Shown: in pieces, positions 8,934 to 15,985 of the stretch
Position numbering within the stretch: position 1 is the stretch's first letter
Layout of the letters: each line of letters starts with the position of its first letter
Source of the DNA: an uncultured Clostridia bacterium
GTDB taxonomy: Bacteria; Bacillota; Clostridia; UBA1381
NCBI GenBank assembly: GCA_947623955.1
Contig: CANQIP010000013.1
Location: 1 to 39,969 of the forward strand
Length of the DNA: 39,969 nucleotides
Direction of reading: 5' to 3'
Translations under genes and position numbers: made by a program
Notes under the pieces: generated by a model
What the model saw: only the letters and a program-made list of their open reading frames with translations
What the model was told of the DNA's origin: nothing
The model's database searches: none

Positions 8934-10820
8934 ATGAATAAGCTTTTAAAAACAGTTCTGGCGTTTACGCTGGCTATGTCCATGACACTGCCCGTATTCG
9001 CGGAACCGACGGACACACAGGAAGGCGAAACTGAGGCGACGCCCGCACCGGTAACTGAGTCCAACGTGTTCAGCGATATTAACACGGAGAATTTCGCATG
9101 GGCAAAGCCGTACATACTCGATATGCACGAAAAAGGACTTATATCGGGCTACGAGGACGGAACGTACAGACCCGATAACGACGTTACGCGTCAGGAGGCT
9201 CTTTCGCTGTTCGCGAGAGCGATGGGTTCAAACGATCCCGCGAACGCCGAGGTTCTTGAAATCGCGCACGACAAATATGACGCGATAATAAAGAATTACA
9301 AGCTTACGTGGGGTACGGACGAAATAGCGTATCTTATGTATAAGGGCGCGCTTAAAAAGACGGATCTCGACACGTATCTTCTCGATCAGGAGAAAGCAAC
9401 GCCTATGGCGCGTTTTGAGGCGGCTATTATAATCACAAAGGCTATGGGCGGTGAGGAAAAGGCTCTCGCCGACCTCGGAGTTGTGCTTGACTACACCGAC
9501 GCGAGAGAAGTACCGTCAAACGCGATACAGTACGTGGCATACGCGAGCGACGCAGGTATTATGGAAGGCATGGGCGACGGCACGTTCTCGCCGACCACGC
9601 CCGTAAAGAGAAGTCAGATTGCCGTAATGCTTTCGCGCACGGTCGATAAGACGAATTACAATTTTATAAGCGGACTTCTCACCGCGATTGATACCGACCA
9701 AAAAACGATAACGGTAAAAAATGATAAGGACGAAGACGAAACGTACACCTACAGCGACGAGTCGAGTTTTAAAGACCTCGGCGACGAAACGCAGCCTGCA
9801 GATATGCCGGTCAACGTGGAATCCGTAATAACGCTTTCGGGCAAAACGGTATCGTCGGTAGACGCCGTTTCCGAACTTCCGAACGAAACGGTTGTGGGAA
9901 AATATGTAAGCTACGCGTCAACGTCGGGCAAAACGTCCGTCAGAATAACGCTTGAAGATACGGGCGAAACGAAAAGCTACGAGTGCCTGCCGGACTTGTC
10001 CGTAACGTATCAGGGCAGCCCCGCGACGGTAAAGAGCTTTACCAAGGGCGACGTTCTCACGCTTGAACTTAAAAACGGCAAAATCGCCAGGATAAACGGC
10101 AACAACAAGACGGTGACAATTTCCGGCGCGATAGTCGAAAGCGTTGATATAGAAAACGGCGTGCATATTACGATTTCGCACGGCGACGACGAATACGACG
10201 GCAAAACGTATGAGGTCAGCAGCAACGTATTGGTTAAGAAGAATGACGCAACCGTAGGACTTGACAGCATCTATCCCGGCGACAAGGTAAGGCTTGAACT
10301 CGAATACGATGTTATTACCGAAATTCGCGCAACGTCATCGACAAAGACTACGGAAGGCACAATAAAGAGCCTTACGATTGCCTCTCCCGAATCAACCATG
10401 ACGCTTAACATAAAGGGCGAGGAACAGACGTACACAATCCCGAAGGACGTTGTTATAACGGTTAACGGCGAGGAAGGCTCGCTCTACGATTTCAGAGTGG
10501 GAGACCTCGTAAAAGTAACGACCGAAAGCGACGCGATTACAAAGATTGTCGCGACGTCGACGCAGGAATCGTCGGGCGATGTTACGGGCGTTGTAACGGG
10601 AATTAACACCTCGTTCGGCGTTGTAAGCGTTAAGGTTGACGGCTCGGAAATTCCTTTAAACGTGTTCTGCAAAGACGACTCAACAACATTTGTGGCGGCT
10701 GACGGCAAAACCAAGAAGATGAAGGACGTAAAGGTAGGTCAGACGGTAGAGATTAAGGGTACCGTTTCAAACGGCGTTTTTGTAGGCAAGCTGTTTGTAA
10801 TAGTTGCTGAGGCGAAATAA
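8934..10820 (+). CDS. Secreted S-layer homology (SLH) domain protein with beta repeats
   Basis: The product has 628 residues. I chose the ATG at 8934 because AGAAGGGGAG lies just upstream and the signal peptide then starts cleanly (MNKLLKTV, hydrophobic core, cleavage near PVFA-EP at 23/24). Three SLH modules follow at about 45-98 (GLISGYEDGTYRPDNDVTRQE), 110-172 (more diverged) and 178-236 (GIMEGMGDGTFSPTTPVKRSQ). These normally bind pyruvylated wall polymers. The remainder (about 240-628) is made of roughly 75-80-residue beta-rich units sharing a pattern of V-D-...-GD-V-L-...-I-I-A. There is no catalytic signature, so it looks structural or adhesive. It is monocistronic with its own promoter. 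Confidence 0.85.
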   Translation: MNKLLKTVLAFTLAMSMTLPVFAEPTDTQEGETEATPAPVTESNVFSDINTENFAWAKPYILDMHEKGLISGYEDGTYRPDNDVTRQEALSLFARAMGSNDPANAEVLEIAHDKYDAIIKNYKLTWGTDEIAYLMYKGALKKTDLDTYLLDQEKATPMARFEAAIIITKAMGGEEKALADLGVVLDYTDAREVPSNAIQYVAYASDAGIMEGMGDGTFSPTTPVKRSQIAVMLSRTVDKTNYNFISGLLTAIDTDQKTITVKNDKDEDETYTYSDESSFKDLGDETQPADMPVNVESVITLSGKTVSSVDAVSELPNETVVGKYVSYASTSGKTSVRITLEDTGETKSYECLPDLSVTYQGSPATVKSFTKGDVLTLELKNGKIARINGNNKTVTISGAIVESVDIENGVHITISHGDDEYDGKTYEVSSNVLVKKNDATVGLDSIYPGDKVRLELEYDVITEIRATSSTKTTEGTIKSLTIASPESTMTLNIKGEEQTYTIPKDVVITVNGEEGSLYDFRVGDLVKVTTESDAITKIVATSTQESSGDVTGVVTGINTSFGVVSVKVDGSEIPLNVFCKDDSTTFVAADGKTKKMKDVKVGQTVEIKGTVSNGVFVGKLFVIVAEAK

Positions 10821-10848
10821 AAGCCCATATACAATAAAAATCGGCGTT

Positions 10849-10876
10849 CAAGGTGATACAAATATGTATCGCCTTG
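10849..10876. other. Hairpin downstream of the SLH gene
   Basis: CAAGGTGATAC (10849-10859) pairs with GTATCGCCTTG (10866-10876), 11 pairs with one G-U, around a 6-base loop. No U tract follows on either strand, so it is a poor intrinsic terminator. It could limit 3' decay of the SLH transcript or weakly separate it from the AI-2E transporter gene, for which I see no convincing promoter. Confidence 0.4.
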
Positions 10877-10926
10877 CTTGCCGTCACGGTCAAATATTTT
10901 ACATGATGTAAGGCAGAGGTGAGGAA

Positions 10927-12075
10927 ATGAACCGCTTTAAAAAATACTCGGGATATATTGCGGCGTTTATATTCAGCGTAGCGGTAATTGCGGTGTACAA
11001 GACATTTGATAATTTCGGCAGTATTGCCGGCTGGATCGGCGCGCTCTTTGCGGCGCTAAAGCCGTTTATCGGCGCGTTTGCGATTGCCTATATCCTTAAT
11101 ATGCCCGCGAAACGGCTCGAAAAGCTTTTCGCATGCGCCAAAAATAAATTCGTAAGCAGCCATTCGCACGGTTTAAGTATACTTGTGGTGTACCTTGCCG
11201 CGCTGCTTGTGGTGGCGTTTCTCCTGTATCTGCTTATACCTGCGCTCGTTGAAAATCTTTTGGACTTCGTGCAAAACCTCGATTCATACGCGAACTCTCT
11301 GTCGCGGTTTATAAACGAGTCGAGCCTTGCGCAGAAACTCAACCTGCAGGCGGTCGATTTTTCAAAGACGGTAGAGGCGTTTATAGACACCATCGACATG
11401 TCTACGCTCCAGACATACGCCCGAGGCGTTGTGAATTTTACGAGTGGTTTCATAAATGTATTTGTTGCGTTTATCGCCTCGATTTACATGCTTTTGGATA
11501 AGGATCGTCTGCGCCGACTGTTCGTGCGGCTGATGAATTTGATGTGCAAGGATAAGACCGTGACGTATATCACCGTTCACACGAAAAAAACAAACGAGGT
11601 ATTTACGAATTATATATATTCAAGACTGTCATGCAGTATAATAATGGCTATACTGTGCAGCGTTATACTGTCGCTCATGGGAGTGAAATACGCGCTTATC
11701 CTCGGAATATTCATAGGCGCGATGGACATGATACCGTATTTCGGCTCGATTATTTCAAGCATTATCGCCGTGCTTATAACTTTTCTGACCGGCGGATTTT
11801 GGCAGGGAATATGGTCGGCTGTCGTACTGCTCATACTGCAGCAGTTTGACGGAAACGTACTCGGTCCGAAAATAATGGGCGACTCGCTTGAAATGCGTCC
11901 GCTGTGGATAATTTTCGCGATTTCCGTCGGCGGTACGCTGTTCGGGTTTATAGGCATGCTTATTTCCGTACCTATTTTCGCAATAATAAGAATAGTGCTT
12001 TCGGACTACATCGAAACACGCGAAAAACTGAAAGCGGAAAAGGCTGAAGGAGAGGGTGAAACGGCTGATGAATAG
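10927..12075 (+). CDS. AI-2E family transporter (PerM/YdiK/UPF0118-like membrane protein)
   Basis: The 382-residue integral membrane protein has hydrophobic helices near residues 8-28, 30-60, 75-100, 155-185 and several in the C-terminal half. The most conserved family block is at about 255-375: GIFIGAMDMIPYFG, QQFDGNVLGPKIMG and GGTLFGFIGMLISVPIFA. Family members are annotated as AI-2 exporters or, in some cases, as Na+/H+ antiporter-like proteins. Substrate cannot be assigned. The tail after about 365 is charged and cytosolic. It overlaps the next gene by 8 bases (ATGAATAG), suggesting translational coupling. GAGGTGAGG lies directly before the ATG. Confidence 0.87.
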   Translation: MNRFKKYSGYIAAFIFSVAVIAVYKTFDNFGSIAGWIGALFAALKPFIGAFAIAYILNMPAKRLEKLFACAKNKFVSSHSHGLSILVVYLAALLVVAFLLYLLIPALVENLLDFVQNLDSYANSLSRFINESSLAQKLNLQAVDFSKTVEAFIDTIDMSTLQTYARGVVNFTSGFINVFVAFIASIYMLLDKDRLRRLFVRLMNLMCKDKTVTYITVHTKKTNEVFTNYIYSRLSCSIIMAILCSVILSLMGVKYALILGIFIGAMDMIPYFGSIISSIIAVLITFLTGGFWQGIWSAVVLLILQQFDGNVLGPKIMGDSLEMRPLWIIFAISVGGTLFGFIGMLISVPIFAIIRIVLSDYIETREKLKAEKAEGEGETADE

Positions 12076-13279
12076 TATAGCCGTTATAGGCGGCGGCGCG
12101 TCGGGACTTGCCGCGGCAATATCAGCTGCAAGCCGGGGCGCACGCGTCACCGTATACGAAAGCGGCGCGAGAGTGGGGAGAAAGATACTCGCCACCGGCA
12201 ACGGACGCTGCAACATGACAAATCGAAACGCGTCCGCCGAGCATTACCACGGCGCGGACGTAGATTTTGTTCGCGGCGCACAGGAAAAATTCTGGGTGGA
12301 GGATACGCTCGGATTTTTTTTGTCTCTCGGCGTCATGACAAAAACCGAATCCGACGGCAGGGTATATCCCTACAGCGACCGTGCGTCCTCCGTGCTTGAC
12401 GCTCTGCGGCTCAAACTCGACACTCTCGGAGTACGCGTGGTGACGAATTATGAAGTTAAGAGTGTAAAACGCAAAAATAACCGCTTTTTAATCGTACCGT
12501 ACCGCGGCGAAAGTGAAACTGCCGACGTTGTGATAGTCGCGACAGGCGGCAGAGCCGCGCCAGACCTCGGCTCAAAGGGCGGCGGTTACAATATACTGAA
12601 GGGGCTGGGTCACACCGTGACCGACACGCGCCCGTCGCTCGTTCAGCTCAAAACCGAAACGGAAACGGTGCGAAAGCTTAAAGGCATACGCATAACAGCT
12701 GAGGCGAGCATAGACGGCGCGAGCGAGTACGGCGAAATACTGTTTACCGATTACGGTCTGTCGGGCATAGCGATTTTCTCGCTTACCGCATACCTCGACA
12801 AGCAAAAAACGGTGTCGCTCGACGTTATGAGTGGTACTGACAAAGAAGAGCTTACTTCTATGCTTACAAAGCGCGCACACCTCATGTCCGATGTGCCGAT
12901 CGAAAGTTACTTTACCGGTATGCTCGATAAGCGCGTGGGACAGGCATTGTTAAAGTCAGCGGGAATTACTCCGCTGTCACGTCCGAGCCACACGCTTACC
13001 GAAACGGAAATCACGCGCCTTGCGGACGTTATGAAAAAATGGGAATTTAAAATAGAAGGCACGATGTCGTGGAACAATGCCCAGACAACAAAGGGAGGGG
13101 CAGTTACACGCGAATTTGACAAGGACACAATGGAGTCAAAAATCGTAAAAGGTCTGTACGCGGCGGGCGAGGTGCTTGACATTGACGGCGACTGCGGAGG
13201 CTACAATTTACAGTGGGCGTGGTCGTCAGGCTGTCTTGCCGGCAGAAACGCCGCATTAAGGGAGGAGAACCATAAATGA
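12068..13279 (+). CDS. BaiN/HI0933-family NAD(P)/FAD-dependent oxidoreductase
   Basis: The 403-residue flavoprotein opens with a Rossmann FAD motif (GGGASGLAAAIS) and carries the family blocks GRKILATGNGRCNMTN (about 39-54) and, near the C-terminus, TTKGGAV plus GLYAAGEVLDIDGDCGGYNLQWAW. Relatives are annotated as aminoacetone oxidase or YhiN. BaiN from Clostridium scindens was linked to bile-acid reduction, but the family is broad and sequence alone does not show that substrate. Start choice: ATG 12068 begins MNSIAVIGGG; a GTG at 12056 sits too close to AAGGAGAGG (12047-12055). The stop overlaps the next start by 4 bases (ATGA). Confidence 0.87.
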   Translation: MNSIAVIGGGASGLAAAISAASRGARVTVYESGARVGRKILATGNGRCNMTNRNASAEHYHGADVDFVRGAQEKFWVEDTLGFFLSLGVMTKTESDGRVYPYSDRASSVLDALRLKLDTLGVRVVTNYEVKSVKRKNNRFLIVPYRGESETADVVIVATGGRAAPDLGSKGGGYNILKGLGHTVTDTRPSLVQLKTETETVRKLKGIRITAEASIDGASEYGEILFTDYGLSGIAIFSLTAYLDKQKTVSLDVMSGTDKEELTSMLTKRAHLMSDVPIESYFTGMLDKRVGQALLKSAGITPLSRPSHTLTETEITRLADVMKKWEFKIEGTMSWNNAQTTKGGAVTREFDKDTMESKIVKGLYAAGEVLDIDGDCGGYNLQWAWSSGCLAGRNAALREENHK

Positions 13280-13878
13280 AGGATTCAATGAAAATAACCG
13301 TCGGCTATCAGTTTATGTACATTTTGCTGACATATCTCGCATCCGCGGCAATTGCGGCAATGTTCGGAATGTTCATATTCTACCAATTTACCGATAAAAA
13401 CATAGCCAAGCAAATTCTGTCCGTCGGACTTATCGCCGTTGAGGCGGCGATGCTCTACGTGACCGCAAAAAAATTTGCGAGCCGCGATATAAAGGACTAT
13501 ACGCCGCTTAAAGAAAGCAAGGTAAAGGGCGTACTGTTCGGCGTGTCTGTTGCGGCGTTTGATATTATTCTCGTTATCGCGCATAAAGCTGTATGGGCTG
13601 CGTTTTCCATACCTCTTGAAGAAGGCGGAAGGGCGCTTTCGTCCGCAGGCGCGGTGGCGTATAACTTTATTTTTAATATTTTGACGTTTGCGTACAACGG
13701 TTTTATGACCGACCCGCAGCACGGTTACATCGGACTGGTTACGGTTGCGCTGATGATTATTGTGCCGATAGCGGCGACGACATTCGGATATATCGCGGGC
13801 TGTAAGAGATTTGAGCTTGCGGAAAACCTCGACAAGCTGATATATGAAAAGGAAGATAAGGAGGAGGACAAGAAATGA
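13276..13878 (+). CDS. Unassigned five-helix membrane protein
   Basis: I do not recognise this 200-residue protein. Hydrophobic segments at about 11-33, 42-62, 81-108, 124-146 and 151-173 predict five membrane helices. The C-terminal tail after about 178 is lysine/glutamate-rich (YEKEDKEEDKK) and should be cytosolic. Its position between a flavoprotein and a sirtuin, with ATGA overlaps on both sides, indicates co-translation with them but not a function. GGGAGGAG precedes the start at a good distance, which supports ATG 13276. Confidence 0.75.
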   Translation: MKDSMKITVGYQFMYILLTYLASAAIAAMFGMFIFYQFTDKNIAKQILSVGLIAVEAAMLYVTAKKFASRDIKDYTPLKESKVKGVLFGVSVAAFDIILVIAHKAVWAAFSIPLEEGGRALSSAGAVAYNFIFNILTFAYNGFMTDPQHGYIGLVTVALMIIVPIAATTFGYIAGCKRFELAENLDKLIYEKEDKEEDKK

Positions 13879-14582
13879 CACTTCAGGAAATTATCGACGA
13901 CAGTAAAAACATTGTCTTTTTCGGCGGCGCGGGCGTATCGACCGAAAGCGGCATACCTGATTTCCGCAGTGTGGACGGACTGTACAATCAAAAATACGAC
14001 TACCCGCCCGAAACGATACTGAGCCATACCTTCTTTATGAACAAGACTGAGGAATTTTACAAGTTTTACCGCGACAAGATGATTATACGCGGCGCAAAGC
14101 CGAATAAGGCGCATATTACGCTTGCGCGTCTTGAAGAAAAGGGAACGCTCAAAGCCGTTATAACGCAGAACATCGACGGACTTCACCAGGCGGCGGGCAG
14201 CAAAAACGTCATAGAACTTCACGGCTCGACGCTCCGCAACTACTGTATGGACTGCGGCAGATTTTACGGCTTAGACTTCGTTGCCGCGTCGGAGGGCGTG
14301 CCGAGGTGCGAGTGCGGCGGTATCGTCAAGCCGGACGTTGTGCTGTACGAGGAAATGCTCGACGACAGCGCGATTCGCTCCGCCGTGTCGTATATTTCAA
14401 AAGCCGACACGCTTATAGTAGGCGGCACGTCGCTTAACGTCTATCCCGCAGCGGGGTTCGTAAACTATTTTGGCGGCAGACATCTCGTGATTATAAATAA
14501 GGCGTCCACTCCCGCCGACAGCAGAGCCGAACTCGTCATAAACGCCCCCATAGGCGAGGTTTTAGGCGGATTGGAGATTTAA
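13875..14582 (+). CDS. NAD-dependent protein deacylase, sirtuin family (CobB/NpdA-like)
   Basis: The 235-residue protein is a complete Sir2 enzyme that removes acetyl or other acyl groups from lysines using NAD. Visible motifs are GAGVSTESGIPDFR (18-31), QNIDGLH (98-104), the catalytic histidine H116 in ELHGS, and a structural zinc site of C124/C127 and C145/C147. The late NAD-binding block GGTSLNVYPAAGF is also intact. Length is normal for bacterial sirtuins. It is the last gene of the cassette and overlaps the membrane protein gene by 4 bases. Downstream, a small stem ATCAAA-GAG-TTTGAT (14600-14614) is too weak to be called a terminator firmly. Confidence 0.93.
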   Translation: MTLQEIIDDSKNIVFFGGAGVSTESGIPDFRSVDGLYNQKYDYPPETILSHTFFMNKTEEFYKFYRDKMIIRGAKPNKAHITLARLEEKGTLKAVITQNIDGLHQAAGSKNVIELHGSTLRNYCMDCGRFYGLDFVAASEGVPRCECGGIVKPDVVLYEEMLDDSAIRSAVSYISKADTLIVGGTSLNVYPAAGFVNYFGGRHLVIINKASTPADSRAELVINAPIGEVLGGLEI

Positions 14583-14675
14583 AGGATATACACCTAAAAA
14601 TCAAAGAGTTTGATACCTTTGCTGCGTCATAGCCTAACATTCTTTATGCTTTCCATTCGATTGGGATTTTTGTAT

Positions 14676-14706
14676 TATAAAAGCACGTTTGCCATGAACG
14701 TGCTTT
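14676..14706 (-). terminator. Terminator of the DUF4926-like gene
   Basis: The plus strand shows AAGCACGTT (14681-14689) and AACGTGCTT (14697-14705), a perfect 9-pair stem with a 7-base loop. Read on the minus strand, TTATAATAC follows the stem after two more T's. The rest of 14583-14717 shows only the small stem after the sirtuin gene. Confidence 0.72.
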
Positions 14707-14717
14707 GTAAACTGTGT

Positions 14718-14900
14718 TTAGTTTTTACGTATAACCTCGGCTATGTCATCTATAGATACTGTAACGGTTTCTGAATTGTTTGGTTCGGGACACAATTCAA
14801 TCTCGTAGCCCTTTCCGTCTTGGTGTTCATATATCTCTATAACGCAACCCTTACGTCCATCCTTTAACCTCACATCATCATACCAACCTACGTCTAACAT
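14718..14900 (-). CDS. Small DUF4926-like protein
   Basis: The 60-residue acidic protein begins MLDVGWYDDVRLKDGRKGCV and continues with a repeated beta-strand pattern (VIEIYEH, YEIELC, VTVSIDDI). The opening DVRLKDGRKGCVIEIY with a following YEIEL is typical of DUF4926-type small SH3-like barrels. Those are often found near toxin or defence genes, but the function is unknown. AAAGGAGG lies 10 bases before the ATG, strong support for translation. It appears to be a single-gene transcript with an extended -10 promoter and its own terminator. It is more A/T-rich than the neighbouring metabolic genes. Confidence 0.75.
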   Translation of the reverse strand: MLDVGWYDDVRLKDGRKGCVIEIYEHQDGKGYEIELCPEPNNSETVTVSIDDIAEVIRKN

Positions 14901-14965
14901 TTTTACTATACCTCCTTTATATAGTCACTTGTCGTCCAAGTTTTTCCGTTTTCCTTTTTCAGCCA

Positions 14966-14974
14966 ATTATAACA
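14966..14974 (-). promoter_or_regulatory. Extended -10 promoter of the DUF4926-like gene
   Basis: Minus strand TGTTATAAT (14974-14966) is a perfect extended -10. No good -35 is found at 17 bases (TTGTAT sits at 20). The leader would be about 58 bases and contains a small stem ACTTG-5-CAAGT before the Shine-Dalgarno. Confidence 0.55.
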
Positions 14975-14985
14975 TTTGTCGTTTT

Positions 14986-15087
14986 TTATCTATACAAAAA
15001 ATTACTTATAGGATTTATCAAATAGGATTTGTCGAATATTGCTTTGTATTCATCCTCGTTGCAGCTTATCCGCAGTCTTATTGTCAT
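14986..15087 (-). CDS. Possible 33-residue peptide or gene remnant
   Basis: An ATG at 15087 opens a 33-codon frame to TAA at 14986-14988, beginning MTIRLRISCNEDEYKAIFD. The MTIRLRISC start is protein-like and recalls small beta-start proteins of unknown function. However there is no Shine-Dalgarno, an in-frame TAG lies 12 bases upstream, and the frame sits between a terminator and another gene's promoter. A degraded gene or chance frame is more likely than an active gene. Confidence 0.2.
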   Translation of the reverse strand: MTIRLRISCNEDEYKAIFDKSYLINPISNFLYR

Positions 15088-15100
15088 CTTTTTTGTGACT

Positions 15101-15130
15101 AAAAAAGATAGGGTCTAATTATACGACCCC
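15101..15130 (-). terminator. Terminator of the diol dehydratase operon
   Basis: On the minus strand GGGTC (15129-15125) pairs with GACCC (15115-15111) around a 9-base A/T-rich loop and is followed by TATCTTTTTT. The stem is short but the U tract is good. Just downstream, ATCTTTTTT/AAAAAAGAT forms a second A/T-only hairpin. The sequence AGGATATGT is directly repeated between the activase stop and this hairpin. Confidence 0.68.
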
Positions 15131-15173
15131 ATCCAACAAAAAACATATCCTACCCTTTTTATTCGCACATATC

Positions 15174-15965
15174 CTATCCGCCTATCTGACATTTAAGACC
15201 ACTCTTTTTTGCGTTTTCGAGCAAAAGCTGCATATGGTCGTTCGGTATAAGCGGCAAATCGCCCATAAGGTACTCTCTGCCCAAGCCCTCGTACTTGCCC
15301 TGACCGAGTCTGTGGTACGGGAGCAGGTGCAGATGCTCGACTCCGGGCAGTGACGCCGCGAACATCGCTATATCATATATTTCCGACGGTGTGTCGTTAA
15401 ACGTCGGTATAACCGGTACGCGTATTGTTAGATTTACCATACCGCTTTCGGCAATTTTACGCGCGTTTTCACGTATCAGCTCATTCGGCTGACGCGTAAA
15501 CTCCTTATGCTTAGCGCTGTTCATATGTTTTATATCCATAAGTACGTAGTCGAGGTAGGGGAGGTATTTCTGTATTGTTTCCCACTTCGCAAAGCCGGTC
15601 GTTTCGATTGCCGTGTTTATTTCAAGCTCTTTGGTCGCACGCAGAAGATGCGGCGCAAAGTCCGGCTGCAAAAGCGACTCGCCGCCCGAAAGCGTGAGAC
15701 CGCCGCCACTCCTTACGTAGTAAAACCTGTCCTGAAGTATAATAGGCAAAAGCTCCGCGACCGTAACGTCCTTACCCATGATTTTTTCCTTGCCCTCGAA
15801 CATCATCGGCTGAACGTCAAACTCCTGCGACTCGGGGTTGCAGCACCAGCGGCAACGCAAAGCACAGCCCTTCAGAAATACAATCGTGCGTATTCCCGGA
15901 CCGTCGTGTATGGAATATTTTTGTATGTCGAATATACGACCCTTTGCGTTTAAGTAATTTTCCAT
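15174..15965 (-). CDS. Glycyl radical enzyme activase (radical SAM), for the adjacent diol dehydratase
   Basis: The 263-residue radical SAM enzyme would install the glycyl radical on the dehydratase encoded just upstream (20-base gap). The cluster motif CxxxCxxC is C34/C38/C41 within FLKGCALRCRWC, preceded by YSIHDGPGIRT, which is typical of PFL-type activases. GGGLTLSGGESLLQP (about 86-100) is the SAM-binding/glycine-rich block. The protein lacks the cysteine-rich ferredoxin insert found after CNPES in activases such as that of Clostridium butyricum glycerol dehydratase (about 300 residues). Only about 30 residues without cysteines separate CNPES from the next block. AAGGGA precedes the ATG. 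Confidence 0.92.
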   Translation of the reverse strand: MENYLNAKGRIFDIQKYSIHDGPGIRTIVFLKGCALRCRWCCNPESQEFDVQPMMFEGKEKIMGKDVTVAELLPIILQDRFYYVRSGGGLTLSGGESLLQPDFAPHLLRATKELEINTAIETTGFAKWETIQKYLPYLDYVLMDIKHMNSAKHKEFTRQPNELIRENARKIAESGMVNLTIRVPVIPTFNDTPSEIYDIAMFAASLPGVEHLHLLPYHRLGQGKYEGLGREYLMGDLPLIPNDHMQLLLENAKKSGLKCQIGG

Positions 15966-15985
15966 GTTAAATCCCTTTTACAGCT

